IMG/VR virus record: IMGVR_UViG_3300028600_000011 | Span: 1-37,195 of that record | Strand: one strand, 5' to 3' | From: a virus | Length of the DNA: 37,195 bases | Part shown: in pieces, positions 1-7,480 of the stretch | Layout: each line of letters starts with the position of its first letter | Numbering within the stretch: the stretch's first letter is position 1 | Position numbers and translations under genes: made by a program | Notes under the pieces: model-generated | Database searches by the model: none | Told to the model about the DNA's origin: nothing | The model's input: the letters and a program-made list of their open reading frames with translations, nothing else

Positions 1-393
1 CTGCAGCTGGATGATGTTTGAAGCAACTTCAGTTGGTAGAGCAAATCCACCTTGTGCGTCTACTGAGATTTGTACGTCAGCAGCTTTTGCGCGAAGTCCT
101 TCGACGCCTTTGCGAGCAAAAGTTGCAAGCATATCTTTGTTGTCCATTGTGTTGGATTCCTTAATAGATTGAGTTGAAAGATCTGGGCGAGCAGCTTTAG
201 CTTCTAACGCTTCCATCTTTTCATTGAGGTTTTTGATTTGAGCGTCAGCGTCCGCTTTTACAGCTTCAACAGCGTCAACAGTGGCTTTAGTTTCAATAAG
301 CGCATCCGTTTGTGCAGTAGACACTTCGAGTGCGTCAGCAACGGCTTTCAACGTCACTTCTTCAGCCTGCTTTTCAACAATTACATCAGTCAT
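1..393 (-). CDS. Major capsid protein, HK97 family (N-terminal part only)
   Basis: The gene runs off the left edge; only the first 131 codons are present. The N-terminal ~90 residues are charged, Ala/Glu/Lys-rich and helical (for example DADAQIKNLNEKMEALEAKA). This is typical of the delta or scaffold domain that is removed by protease in HK97-type capsid proteins. The sequence then passes into a GGFALP motif, common where the mature HK97-fold shell domain begins. The ATG lies inside the end of the upstream protease gene (8-base overlap), consistent with the usual portal-protease-capsid order. The function is to form the icosahedral shell. The family call rests on the N-terminus plus context, because the fold-defining region is outside the window. 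Confidence 0.85.
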   Translation of the reverse strand, partial: MTDVIVEKQAEEVTLKAVADALEVSTAQTDALIETKATVDAVEAVKADADAQIKNLNEKMEALEAKAARPDLSTQSIKESNTMDNKDMLATFARKGVEGLRAKAADVQISVDAQGGFALPTEVASNIIQLQ

Positions 394-1069
394 ATTTTTT
401 ACCATTCAGTATGTTAAGCATTCGTTTCAACTCAGCCTGAGTTTCAACTTGTGCGGTATTTGAGTCGTCTTCTGGAGCATCACGCGCCTCGTCTATCCCG
501 GAGAAACCTTTGGCCAGAATGGCCTTGGCATCTTTTCGAGAGACCCCTGCATCACGCAGGACCTTCTCTAGGGATCGAATGTCATGGTCCGATTTCACGG
601 CGGTCACGACAGACTCTTGGTTTGCCGGTATTGCTACCAGAGATATTTCATGAAGGTCTATTTCATGAAGTAAATTTGCGCCGGATTTCCGGTCATACTC
701 TTCGTGCACAACTCGGTATCCGATTGACATTGCATCGAGTGCTCCGTCTTTTAATAGTGCGTAGGCCTCATCAGCATCGCGCACGCCTTTGGTCAAACGG
801 CCCTCGACATAAAGACCTTTGTCGTCCTCGCGCATAGACGTCCAGACCCCAATGGGTCGCGTGGTATCGTGATGCGCAAGCATCTTGACCTTTGTTCCGG
901 CTTCAGCATGTTTTGCAATAGACTTTTGGAACGCGCCAAGCTGCGTAATGTCACCAGCCCGGTCTTTATGGTTGAACGTGTTGGCGTACCCAGAGAACTT
1001 GCGTTCATCTGTGCCATCCACAGCAAAAGTTTTGTGATCAAATGCCAGGATCATCTTCTTATTCGTCAT
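386..1069 (-). CDS. Prohead maturation protease (HK97/U35 family)
   Basis: A 227-residue protein from the ATG at 1069, which lies inside the last codons of the portal gene behind AGGAAAAACC. An upstream in-frame start at 1108 is less likely because it would overlap the portal gene more and lacks a better ribosome site. Family hallmarks are visible: a GYANTFNHKDRAGD stretch near the start, a His in MLAHHD and the serine in ALDAMSIGYRV, which match the His/Ser catalytic residues of HK97-type proteases. The enzyme would cleave the capsid delta domain during head maturation. It is co-transcribed between portal and capsid, the standard order. Confidence 0.93.
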   Translation of the reverse strand: MTNKKMILAFDHKTFAVDGTDERKFSGYANTFNHKDRAGDITQLGAFQKSIAKHAEAGTKVKMLAHHDTTRPIGVWTSMREDDKGLYVEGRLTKGVRDADEAYALLKDGALDAMSIGYRVVHEEYDRKSGANLLHEIDLHEISLVAIPANQESVVTAVKSDHDIRSLEKVLRDAGVSRKDAKAILAKGFSGIDEARDAPEDDSNTAQVETQAELKRMLNILNGKKYD

Positions 1070-2282
1070 CAGGTTTTTCCTGTGGTTGTTTGTCAGCCTC
1101 ATTACCAAACTGTAAGTTGTTTGACTGCATTACGAACTCGTCACCACCCTCTCGGGGGTTATAGCCAAGCTCTTGTCGGGCTTCGTTAGGATTCATGACT
1201 CCAGCAGCAATTAGCGTGTTGTAGGTTTCAACCCTTGTGGCCATATCGGTTCGCAAGAGGTTGGAAACATCAAACTTGAAGTGCTGTGTGTTAACGTTGA
1301 GCAACGCCTTATTGAGCCGTGCTTCAATCTGCATAATGTAGGGCAGCATGGTTGCTTTATAAAAAGCTAAATCCTGGTGCTCAATATTGGAAAAGGTTGC
1401 CCTGTCTAGGTCCCCTATCATGTGTGGGGGCACTCGATACATCGCACATATTTCTGACCGGGTATACTTCCGGGCGTCAAGCAGCTGAACATCATTTGGT
1501 GACAGCGAAATCGGCTGGAACTTTAAGCCCTGCTCAAGGATAGCAACCTTATGGCTGTTTGCTACACCCTGATGGCCAGCGTTCCAGGACGCTTTGATGT
1601 TTTCAAAAGAGTCATCGTCCAATATGCCATCGGTATGCAAAATGCCACGAGGTGTTGCATCGTTTGTAAAAACATTGGCAGCGTAATCCCGCGCATCCAT
1701 ACCTGCGCCGATTGAATTGGCGTTGTATGTGATTGGTGAAATGCCCGTAAGACCATCTAGCGACATGCCACGAATGTGCAATATTTCGCTAGGTCCCAAG
1801 ACATCTTCTTTACCGTTGTCAAACGTGATCTTGTACAGGATGTTGTATTGTTGATCCTGTAGTACCGTTACGTTTTCAGACTTAAGCGGCAGAATTTCAA
1901 CAACCTTGCCCGATGATGTGCGGTTAACGTATCCGTAAAAATTACCATTGAGGCATAGGTTGACCATTACATACGCAAAAAACTCAGCGCCTGTTTGGTA
2001 CTCGTTGGGGTTATTGCGAATAAGATCATGCAGCGGCGCTGCTTTGTGCATTTCCGTGCCAGCGGTTGTTTCGCGATACAGGTGGCAAGGTAATGTCGCC
2101 ATAGTATCTGACAAAACCTTGATGCAGCTGTAGACGGTATTCATGCGCATTGCCTGCTCTGAAGTGACAGTCTTTGTGGCCGAGGTGTAACTCGAGAAAA
2201 AGTCAGACAGCGCAGAGCTATTAAATGGCAGGCTAATTGGTGCAGCTTTCTCTTGAGAGCGGCCCCAGTTAAATAAAGCCAT
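1059..2282 (-). CDS. Portal protein (HK97 family)
   Basis: A 407-residue protein with the features of phage_portal-family proteins: an N-terminal helical region with the motif VYSCIKVLSDTMATLP, a central region with ILHIRGMSLDGLTGISPI, and ARKYTRSEICAMYRVPPHMIGDLDRATFSNIE, which is highly typical of HK97-type portals. It forms the dodecameric ring at the capsid vertex through which DNA is packaged and to which the connector attaches. A strong AGGAGG ribosome site lies just upstream of the ATG. The terminase large gene ends 21 bases before it, and the protease gene overlaps its 3' end. Confidence 0.95.
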   Translation of the reverse strand: MALFNWGRSQEKAAPISLPFNSSALSDFFSSYTSATKTVTSEQAMRMNTVYSCIKVLSDTMATLPCHLYRETTAGTEMHKAAPLHDLIRNNPNEYQTGAEFFAYVMVNLCLNGNFYGYVNRTSSGKVVEILPLKSENVTVLQDQQYNILYKITFDNGKEDVLGPSEILHIRGMSLDGLTGISPITYNANSIGAGMDARDYAANVFTNDATPRGILHTDGILDDDSFENIKASWNAGHQGVANSHKVAILEQGLKFQPISLSPNDVQLLDARKYTRSEICAMYRVPPHMIGDLDRATFSNIEHQDLAFYKATMLPYIMQIEARLNKALLNVNTQHFKFDVSNLLRTDMATRVETYNTLIAAGVMNPNEARQELGYNPREGGDEFVMQSNNLQFGNEADKQPQEKPDDE

Positions 2283-2303
2283 AATGGCCTCCTGAGTGTT
2301 AGA

Positions 2304-3983
2304 TTAAAGTGAGCGCAATCCGCGCTTGCTGTAGACATTTGAAATGAGACCGCCATTCACTTTTAGTCGGCCAAGGGCCATTACCAAAGCGATCACGCCA
2401 TCGATCTTGTTACCTTTGCCTTCTTTCTTAATTTTGATATTGTCATTGGGGTCGATGTACAAAACACAGTTAGACATCATCCAGGACAGAACAGGGTCAC
2501 GGCCATGGCACAGTAGCTTTGCCTTTACCGCTTTTTCGAGCTCTTTTGAGGGGTCAGACATGGCCATAATTCCCTGGGAGAACTTGACCATTGGCGCGCC
2601 TTTATCAACCAAAGAGGCGGAAAGCTGCGTCGCGCCATAAGCATCGTATGCAATTTCGCGCACGTTAAATTTGCCCATAGCATCAAGGACATCTTCCTCG
2701 ATATATGACAAATCTGTAATGTTGCCCTCTGTTGCAGTAATAAAGCCGGCGTTAGTCCACTCTCGATACTTGACACCAATAAAACCGCTGGTGCCTGTAA
2801 CAGTGTCTTCAGGTAAATAGTGTTTTAGGTAGGGGTACATTTTGCCATTTTCCATAAACACAATAGCCATGGACGCAAAGTCAGATACCGACGCCAGATC
2901 AAGCCCGATGTAGCAGGGTTTGCCTGCAAAGTGCTCAATGGGAGGCCTGTCGCCTGCGGACTGGTCCCAATCTTGGGAATTAATCCAGGCAGAGCTTGAA
3001 CTCATCCACTGATTAAGCCGTTTAGTACGAAAGTTAGTCTCAGCGCTGGGTGACTCCATAGCCTGCTTTGCCATACGCTCAAGATCATCAGGAAAGACCG
3101 ATATGCCATATCCTGGATTAGCTTTGCGCCAAACTGCGGGGTCGCGCCAGTCATCTTCTTCATCAATACCCCAAATTGCTGCAAAAAAAGTGTCGTCATT
3201 TACGTCTAGGTGAGGATCTAGCACCTTGGTGCAATACTCTCGAATTTCGTAGCAAATCCCTTCCCGGTTTGTTCCCGCGGTAGTGATTGCAAAGATAATT
3301 GGTTGAGCGCGTGCTCCTGAAGCGACGTTGAGCACGTCCCAGATTTCTGACGTTCGGTGCACATGGAGCTCATCCACCACGCTAAAGCTAGGTGAACGCC
3401 CTTCCAGCGAACCAGCATCAGAAGACAGTGGCTCGAACTTACTACCTGAGGCCTCATGCAGCGTTGCAGACCTGTGGCACTTTAAGTGCTCCAGGAGCTG
3501 CGGCGACTTCTTCACCATCGCTTGGGCATCCCCAAATACGATGCGCGCTTGATCACGAGTAGTCGCGGCCGCATAGACTTCAGCGGCGTTTTCGGAATCA
3601 CCTATGAGTGCATACAACGTAAGACCCGAGCAAAAAGTAGACTTGCCCGATTTACGTGGTACTTCTACATAGGCCGTCCGGTAACGCCTGTAGTTGTCCG
3701 ATCTACGCATCCAGCCATACAACTGGGAGACAATAAAAATCTGCCAGTCGGCTAGTTCTAATGGACGCCCAGCAAGTGGGCCTTTTAGGTGTGACAAAAA
3801 CCCAAAGAACTTGATGCAATGGTTTGCCGCAGCAGCATCATAGTAGTAGGTGCTGCTGGCGTCCTGGCTGCTTTCAAGATCGTTGAGTGCCCTTTGACAG
3901 GCGTGTATAAGTATTCGTGATGCAGGTAGTTGACCACTGACGACTTGTCGCGCGTAGTCCCACCCGACGGAATCGTTCTGCAT
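2304..3983 (-). CDS. terL: Terminase large subunit
   Basis: A 559-residue packaging motor of the Terminase_1/HK97 type. The ATPase domain has Walker A VPRKSGKST at about residues 108-116 and Walker B SVVDE with D204 and E205. The C-terminal RNase-H-like nuclease domain shows acidic residues in YIGLDLA (D362), EIAYDAYG (D447) and NKIDG (D528), the expected metal-binding trio. It cuts concatemeric DNA and pumps it into the prohead through the portal. The start is preceded by CTGAGGAG, a leader shared with six other genes here. Two very small genes separate it from the small subunit. Confidence 0.97.
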   Translation of the reverse strand: MQNDSVGWDYARQVVSGQLPASRILIHACQRALNDLESSQDASSTYYYDAAAANHCIKFFGFLSHLKGPLAGRPLELADWQIFIVSQLYGWMRRSDNYRRYRTAYVEVPRKSGKSTFCSGLTLYALIGDSENAAEVYAAATTRDQARIVFGDAQAMVKKSPQLLEHLKCHRSATLHEASGSKFEPLSSDAGSLEGRSPSFSVVDELHVHRTSEIWDVLNVASGARAQPIIFAITTAGTNREGICYEIREYCTKVLDPHLDVNDDTFFAAIWGIDEEDDWRDPAVWRKANPGYGISVFPDDLERMAKQAMESPSAETNFRTKRLNQWMSSSSAWINSQDWDQSAGDRPPIEHFAGKPCYIGLDLASVSDFASMAIVFMENGKMYPYLKHYLPEDTVTGTSGFIGVKYREWTNAGFITATEGNITDLSYIEEDVLDAMGKFNVREIAYDAYGATQLSASLVDKGAPMVKFSQGIMAMSDPSKELEKAVKAKLLCHGRDPVLSWMMSNCVLYIDPNDNIKIKKEGKGNKIDGVIALVMALGRLKVNGGLISNVYSKRGLRSL

Positions 3984-4007
3984 TGTGGGTCTCCTCAGAC
4001 TTTGGAC

Positions 4008-4130
4008 TTACTTAGCAGGCTTAGCAGCTGGCTTTTTCTTAGGTGGGGCTGATACAGGCGCGGGTTTTTGGGCCGGTGCCACATAACGGCGAGCAGTTTC
4101 ACACCACTCATATATGATTGGTTTTTTCAT
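4008..4130 (-). CDS. Small basic Pro/Ala/Lys-rich protein (40 aa)
   Basis: A 40-codon reading frame between the terminase subunits. It starts at an ATG behind AAAGGAAG and ends 24 bases before the terL start. The N-terminus (MKKPIIYEWCETARRYVAP) could be a short helix. The C-terminal half is a low-complexity Ala/Pro/Lys tail ending KKKPAAKPAK, resembling nucleic-acid-binding tails. No family is recognised. It is believed to be real because of the ribosome site, the lack of overlap and the tight packing. Confidence 0.6.
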   Translation of the reverse strand: MKKPIIYEWCETARRYVAPAQKPAPVSAPPKKKPAAKPAK

Positions 4131-4146
4131 AAACAAAGCACTTCCT

Positions 4147-4290
4147 TTAAGATAGAGAAATCACACCCCAACCAACAAGAATGTTGGCTGTAATAAAGCA
4201 GGCGGTGATTAGGTTAATGAGTACGACAATAGTGCGAATTACTGCTATTGCATCAGACTCTCGATTGTTGGATGACGCTTTTTCGCCCAT
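4147..4290 (-). CDS. Small single-pass membrane protein (47 aa)
   Basis: A 47-codon frame with a polar N-terminus (MGEKASSNNRESD) followed by one long hydrophobic segment, about residues 15-45 (AVIRTIVVLINLITACFITA). It would sit in the inner membrane. It ends 16 bases before the start of the neighbouring 40-aa gene. The ribosome site is poor (only GTGGGC upstream), so translation may depend on the preceding terS gene, whose stop lies about 36 bases upstream. The position between the terminase genes is unusual for a lysis or superinfection-exclusion protein. No family is recognised. Confidence 0.45.
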   Translation of the reverse strand: MGEKASSNNRESDAIAVIRTIVVLINLITACFITANILVGWGVISLS

Positions 4291-4325
4291 AGCTAATGCC
4301 CACAGGCGCCAGGCTTGTCTCAGCA

Positions 4326-4799
4326 CTACTTGTTACCTAGGAACGCTGAAAAAGAGTCCACCTCTATTGGCTTGTTGGCATCAACTTTAGTGCGCGCAGC
4401 GGCGGTTAGCCCATACTCAGTCATCATTTTGGTAATGTTGCTATAGGCGACATTCATTTGAGCTAGTGCTGGGTGACTTTTCATATTCTTATTACCAGCG
4501 CTTCCCTCAACTTCAACCAGGGTGCCCTCAGCTTGCACAATGGCACGCAGTCTTAAGTACATCGTTAGCTGGTCTGCTAACAGCGCAAAGCCCATAGCGT
4601 CAACACCTGTTCCGACACCCATTGAGTAGCAATGCGCTGCAACTTGGTCGTATAAAACATCTGTGATTGGGTCGTTTGAGGCCCAAACAGGCTTCTCTGG
4701 AATTCCTGCCGGGACACTTACTGAACTGGTTGCCCGGTCTTTGCGAAAGGTCCCTTCAAGTTTCTTAAGGGCCTCCGGTTTGCGTTTTCGTCCTGCCAT
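4326..4799 (-). CDS. terS: Terminase small subunit (P27 family)
   Basis: A 157-residue protein from the ATG at 4799, eight codons inside the longest frame. The upstream codons are themselves the ribosome site (CTGAGGAGGAATCACC), which decides the start. The N-terminus AGRKRKPEALKKLEGTFRKD closely follows the P27 small-terminase pattern (GRPxKPxxLKxLEGNPxKR). The rest is helical, as expected for the oligomerisation part. It recognises the packaging site and recruits TerL. Its position, upstream of terL and downstream of an HNH nuclease gene, fits cos-type phages. Confidence 0.9.
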   Translation of the reverse strand: MAGRKRKPEALKKLEGTFRKDRATSSVSVPAGIPEKPVWASNDPITDVLYDQVAAHCYSMGVGTGVDAMGFALLADQLTMYLRLRAIVQAEGTLVEVEGSAGNKNMKSHPALAQMNVAYSNITKMMTEYGLTAAARTKVDANKPIEVDSFSAFLGNK

Positions 4800-4832
4800 T
4801 GGTGATTCCTCCTCAGGAGTCATTAGAACTAG

Positions 4833-4863
4833 TTCATTAAAGGCACATTGAGCTTTTAATGAA
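4833..4863. repeat. Inverted repeat upstream of terS
   Basis: Perfect 9-bp arms TTCATTAAA (4833-4841) and TTTAATGAA (4855-4863) enclose a 13-base loop, starting 34 bases upstream of the terS ATG. A GC-rich non-coding stretch (about 4880-4945) follows. It could be a regulator or terminase-binding site, or a structured leader of the terS mRNA. There is no T-run, so it is not an intrinsic terminator. Confidence 0.5.
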
Positions 4864-4951
4864 TCAAATTAAGGGGCCTTTTGAGTGCAGGGAGACAGTC
4901 TGCTAGCCGTGAGGAGGTCGGCCGGGGCGCGAGAGGCCGTACTCGCAAACA

Positions 4952-5326
4952 TTAGTCAAATAAAACTGATAGATCCGGTGGGGTCCAATCAGATGGCTTA
5001 GTGGCATCACCTTCAAGGCCTCGGCTAGGCTTTACGCCTCGCTTTTTGGCCATATTGGCTTGGTGCACTATCCCGATAGCACGATTGGCGTCGACACCCA
5101 TTTGGTGCATGCCGCCTAGCGCGAAATAAACGAGATCAACCAGAGCATCTACCGTCTCGGGTGCATCTTGGTTGCTTATTGCCTGTTTTAACTCATTTAA
5201 CTCCTCTTCAATAAAGACCGGAAGGTGGGTCTTAACCTTGTCGGGTATTGACCTTGCGGGCTTTGATGGAAATGGGTCATTTAGTACTGTTTCGTTGAAT
5301 TCTCTTACTTTTGCAAATATATCCAT
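4952..5326 (-). CDS. MazG-like nucleotide pyrophosphohydrolase
   Basis: A 124-residue all-alpha NTP pyrophosphatase-type protein. The metal-binding pattern is EExxE at E41-E42-E45 followed by ExxD at E57-D60 with D64, in the helix pair FIEEELNELKQAI / ETVDALVDLVYFALGG. Such enzymes hydrolyse (d)NTPs to (d)NMP and pyrophosphate; the family also includes dCTPases and dUTPases. The substrate cannot be read from the sequence. A strong GAGGAGG site precedes the ATG. A second, unrelated dNTP pyrophosphohydrolase gene lies about 600 bases upstream. Confidence 0.8.
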   Translation of the reverse strand: MDIFAKVREFNETVLNDPFPSKPARSIPDKVKTHLPVFIEEELNELKQAISNQDAPETVDALVDLVYFALGGMHQMGVDANRAIGIVHQANMAKKRGVKPSRGLEGDATKPSDWTPPDLSVLFD

Positions 5327-5583
5327 GTATCTGCATCCTCCTCAGGATTTTTGTTTGAATGTGACAATATGCGTCCGGCTATAGGGCGCGCCTGTCGTAG
5401 GGGTGTTTCGCAGGTATTTGGGGGCCCCCTGGGCTCATATGGGGCCTCCAGAGGCTCGAGGCTGGTGCTTACATACCTGTGGGACGGTGCGCGACACGGG
5501 GCGATTGTGGAGCCCGTGTGCAATAGGTTTTGGTGATTGTGTATAGGCATGGCATAGGCCACATCTATAGTAGTATCAGGGGC
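5327..5583. other. GC-rich non-coding region beside the HNH gene; candidate cos site
   Basis: 257 bases with no convincing gene, much more GC-rich than the rest. They hold the palindromes GGCGCGCC (near 5388) and GGGGGCCCCC (near 5420) and several short inverted repeats. An HNH endonuclease gene lies on one side and, past one small gene, terS and terL on the other. In HK97-type cos phages HNH proteins act with terminase at cos, so a packaging site here or at 4880-4945 is plausible but unproven. Confidence 0.35.
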
Positions 5584-5952
5584 TTATCTCTGGCGCTCTA
5601 CACGCACGCGTGCCGTCTTAGCGTTGTGGCATGCGTGGCATAGCGCTTGCATGTTGCTCTGTACGTAGCCCAGCGCAGGGTTGTCACGGATCTCTACAAT
5701 ATGATCCACCACATCACACGCCCGCGCTATACCCTTCTCGAAGCAGTGTGCACACACAGGGTGGCGCCTACGGTATGCCACTGATGTAGCACGCCAGCGG
5801 CTGCTGTTATAGAAGGCCTCTAATTGCTTACGCTCAGCAGACCCTCTATATGTGGTACTACGCTGCTGGGTGTGCGCTGCACAGAGACTACTACCATGCA
5901 CGAGCTCACTACAGCCGGGGTGCCTGCATGCGGTAGGGGCTGATCTGGCCAC
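5584..5952 (-). CDS. HNH endonuclease (terminase-associated type)
   Basis: A 122-residue protein starting at GTG (5952), which overlaps the stop of the upstream gene as TAGTG; GGAGG lies about 9 bases upstream. The N-terminus has a small zinc-binding motif, C9-C14-C24-H27, frequent in phage HNH proteins. The HNH core follows: C67-x2-C70, DH at 83-84 (VVDHIVEIRDNP), N100, then C105-x2-C108-H109-N110. The family nicks or cuts DNA and in cos phages assists TerL in cohesive-end cleavage. The gene and its 3' flank are GC-richer than neighbours, which may indicate separate acquisition. Confidence 0.9.
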   Translation of the reverse strand: MARSAPTACRHPGCSELVHGSSLCAAHTQQRSTTYRGSAERKQLEAFYNSSRWRATSVAYRRRHPVCAHCFEKGIARACDVVDHIVEIRDNPALGYVQSNMQALCHACHNAKTARVRVERQR

Positions 5953-6341
5953 TACTGGTGGGCCTCCATATCGACCAGCATAGCTAGGCCTGCAGAAGCA
6001 TGAAATAAATGAGGCTTTCCGCTTTCTTCGTCCAAAAGCTCGCCCATTTGAAAGGCTAATAAATGCCGCTGAATTGCTGAATATAATCGGGCAACATACT
6101 CGGCATCACCTTTGCCTTCTAGGTAGTTTTTTCGCCCGTATTTTTTGGCACCAAAAGTCAGCACATCGGCAGTGCCCAAAATGTAGCTTGGGCAAACTAA
6201 ATCAACTGCTGGTTTTTCAGAATCAAACTTTTTAGCCTTTGTAGGCGTTAGTGTCCATTCGGGTGATTTTTGCTTATCAGACTCAAATGCGGCTCGGTTT
6301 GTTAGATTCCACATAGCTGGTGTTGCATCATTTATCGACAC
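5952..6341 (-). CDS. dATP/dGTP pyrophosphohydrolase-like protein (MazZ/DUF5664 family)
   Basis: A 129-residue protein starting at GTG (6341), decided by the strong CTGAGGAGGT site upstream. Residues 38-129 carry the family pattern: KFDSEKPAVDLVCPSYI, then VLTFGAKKYGRKNYLEG, then YSAIQRHLLAFQMGELLDEE and HASAGLAMLVDME. The family includes MazZ, which removes dATP/dGTP in 2-aminoadenine phages. Most members are in ordinary phages, and no purZ or datZ is visible here. The likely role is dNTP-pool adjustment during replication. It overlaps the HNH gene by one base. Confidence 0.8.
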   Translation of the reverse strand: MSINDATPAMWNLTNRAAFESDKQKSPEWTLTPTKAKKFDSEKPAVDLVCPSYILGTADVLTFGAKKYGRKNYLEGKGDAEYVARLYSAIQRHLLAFQMGELLDEESGKPHLFHASAGLAMLVDMEAHQ

Positions 6342-6366
6342 AATGACCTCCTCAGGTTATGTCAAC

Positions 6367-6400
6367 TTAAAAAAAAACCCACACTGAATGTATGGGTTAT
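6367..6400 (-). terminator. Intrinsic terminator in leader after phage promoter
   Basis: On the minus strand, AACCCA (complement of 6393-6398) pairs with TGGGTT (complement of 6376-6381) and is followed by a run of nine T. It lies between the 6.54-kb phage promoter and the MazZ-like gene, so it would trim or attenuate transcripts entering the packaging genes. Confidence 0.7.
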
Positions 6401-6534
6401 GGGATTTGTGCGGGTTCACTGGTTAACCAATGACCCTTAGCGATTGAGATTAGGGTGCAGGGGGATCTTCTGGTAGGGATACAAAGCTCGCTCGAACTTT
6501 TGCCAGTCACCTAAATAGCCTGAAATGGCGTTTT

Positions 6535-6564
6535 CTCTCCATATAATGTAGTTTAATCGTTACA
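6535..6564 (-). promoter_or_regulatory. Promoter for the phage RNA polymerase (copy 5)
   Basis: One of five copies of a 30-bp element. The minus-strand core is ATTAAACTACATTATATGGA, ending in a likely +1 region GGAGAG. It contains the TAA stop codon of the exonuclease gene. The TATATGGRAGA end resembles the CTATAGGGAGA initiation end of T7 promoters. It is the last copy before the packaging and structural genes, so it probably drives late transcription. Confidence 0.8.
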
Positions 6565-7357
6565 CGGGCAGCTGTAGCCACTCCTCACGCTCCGGGTTGA
6601 ACAAGCGTATACGTTTAGCCTTGCTGTCGTAATCGCCCTCACGCAAGATCCTGGCCATCTGTGCTTGCTCCAACCAGTTGTCTTGACCCTTTGCACGGTA
6701 TGCTTCTTTGATCATTTCCCATGCGCTATCAAAGTCGAACTCTTCATAATGTTCGCCCTGGTCGTCCACTAGCACACGATAGAATGGCTTGAGTAGTTTC
6801 TCAGCACCCTTCGGCCCGCAGCCTTTAAGGCCCTTATAGCCATCCGTGGTGTCACCGATCAGCACTTGATACAGCCAGAACTTATCGGCAGCTGCTTGCG
6901 AAGTGTATTGGGGCCAGACCATTTCGTGCTGCCTTAAGTAGTGGCAGTCAGGCAGCGTGTACATATCTTTGTCAATCGAGACTATCACGCTGTTGGGGAT
7001 CTTCCGGTGCAACATGTGAAAGACGTCATCGCCTTCAAGCCAATCGATTGAGATATGTTCGAACCGTGCTTCCAGGGCATCACGTAGCTCGCCGTAGCAC
7101 ACCGGTTTTGGTGTAGCCTTGCGATGCATCTTGTACTCAGGCATTACCAGCTTGCGCCAGTTGGTTGAGTTCTTAGGCGAATAGACCAGGATGACTTCCT
7201 CACAGCTAGCCTGTTCCATCTCTTTCTGGATCTGCCCCAGGGCGTCCTCAATGGCCCCAGAGATGTCTGTCCAGATAGTGTCACCGTAATCACGCTGCGC
7301 TGACGCAGCGGCTTGGTAGTTGATCACGTCAGCATCTAACAGTGCTACTTTTTTCAT
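6560..7357 (-). CDS. T7 gp6-like 5'-3' exonuclease
   Basis: A 265-residue member of the FEN/PolI 5'-nuclease family, started at 7357 behind GGAGGGTGG and overlapping the stop of a 37-aa gene as ATGA. Acidic metal ligands are visible: LLDAD near residues 6-10, WLEGDDVFHML, and SIDKDMYTL. A helix-hairpin-helix follows at GDTTDGYKGLKGCGPKGAEK, which binds the DNA backbone. In T7 this enzyme degrades host DNA and removes RNA primers. The stop codon lies inside a phage promoter. Confidence 0.93.
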   Translation of the reverse strand: MKKVALLDADVINYQAAASAQRDYGDTIWTDISGAIEDALGQIQKEMEQASCEEVILVYSPKNSTNWRKLVMPEYKMHRKATPKPVCYGELRDALEARFEHISIDWLEGDDVFHMLHRKIPNSVIVSIDKDMYTLPDCHYLRQHEMVWPQYTSQAAADKFWLYQVLIGDTTDGYKGLKGCGPKGAEKLLKPFYRVLVDDQGEHYEEFDFDSAWEMIKEAYRAKGQDNWLEQAQMARILREGDYDSKAKRIRLFNPEREEWLQLPV

Positions 7358-7467
7358 GGGACCACCCTCCAGTCTTGCAGGTACACTACGTAGTCCCACA
7401 TTGATTCCTCGCAGCGCTCGCGTTTATTAGCCGAGCACCATTCTTTGTAGCTCATTACTTTTTGCAT
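7354..7467 (-). CDS. Small protein coupled to the exonuclease (37 aa)
   Basis: A 37-codon frame with a good AAAGGAG site seven bases from the ATG. It ends in an ATGA overlap with the exonuclease start, so the two are probably translationally coupled. The product is Trp/Cys-containing and charged (MQKVMSYKEWCSANKRER). It has no recognised domain. It may be a regulator or partner of the nuclease, or simply a leader peptide that sets nuclease translation. Confidence 0.6.
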   Translation of the reverse strand: MQKVMSYKEWCSANKRERCEESMWDYVVYLQDWRVVP

Positions 7468-7480
7468 TTCGGCTCCTTTA

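Noticed and set aside
5305-5562. 85-aa Pro-rich minus-strand frame in the GC-rich region
   Set aside because: It overlaps the MazG-like gene's start and ribosome site, has no ribosome site itself and unusual composition; the region is better read as non-coding.
5952-6341. 2-aminoadenine (Z) genome suggested by the MazZ-like gene
   Set aside because: No PurZ or DatZ is present and the family is widespread in ordinary phages; the polymerase is a plain T7-like enzyme.
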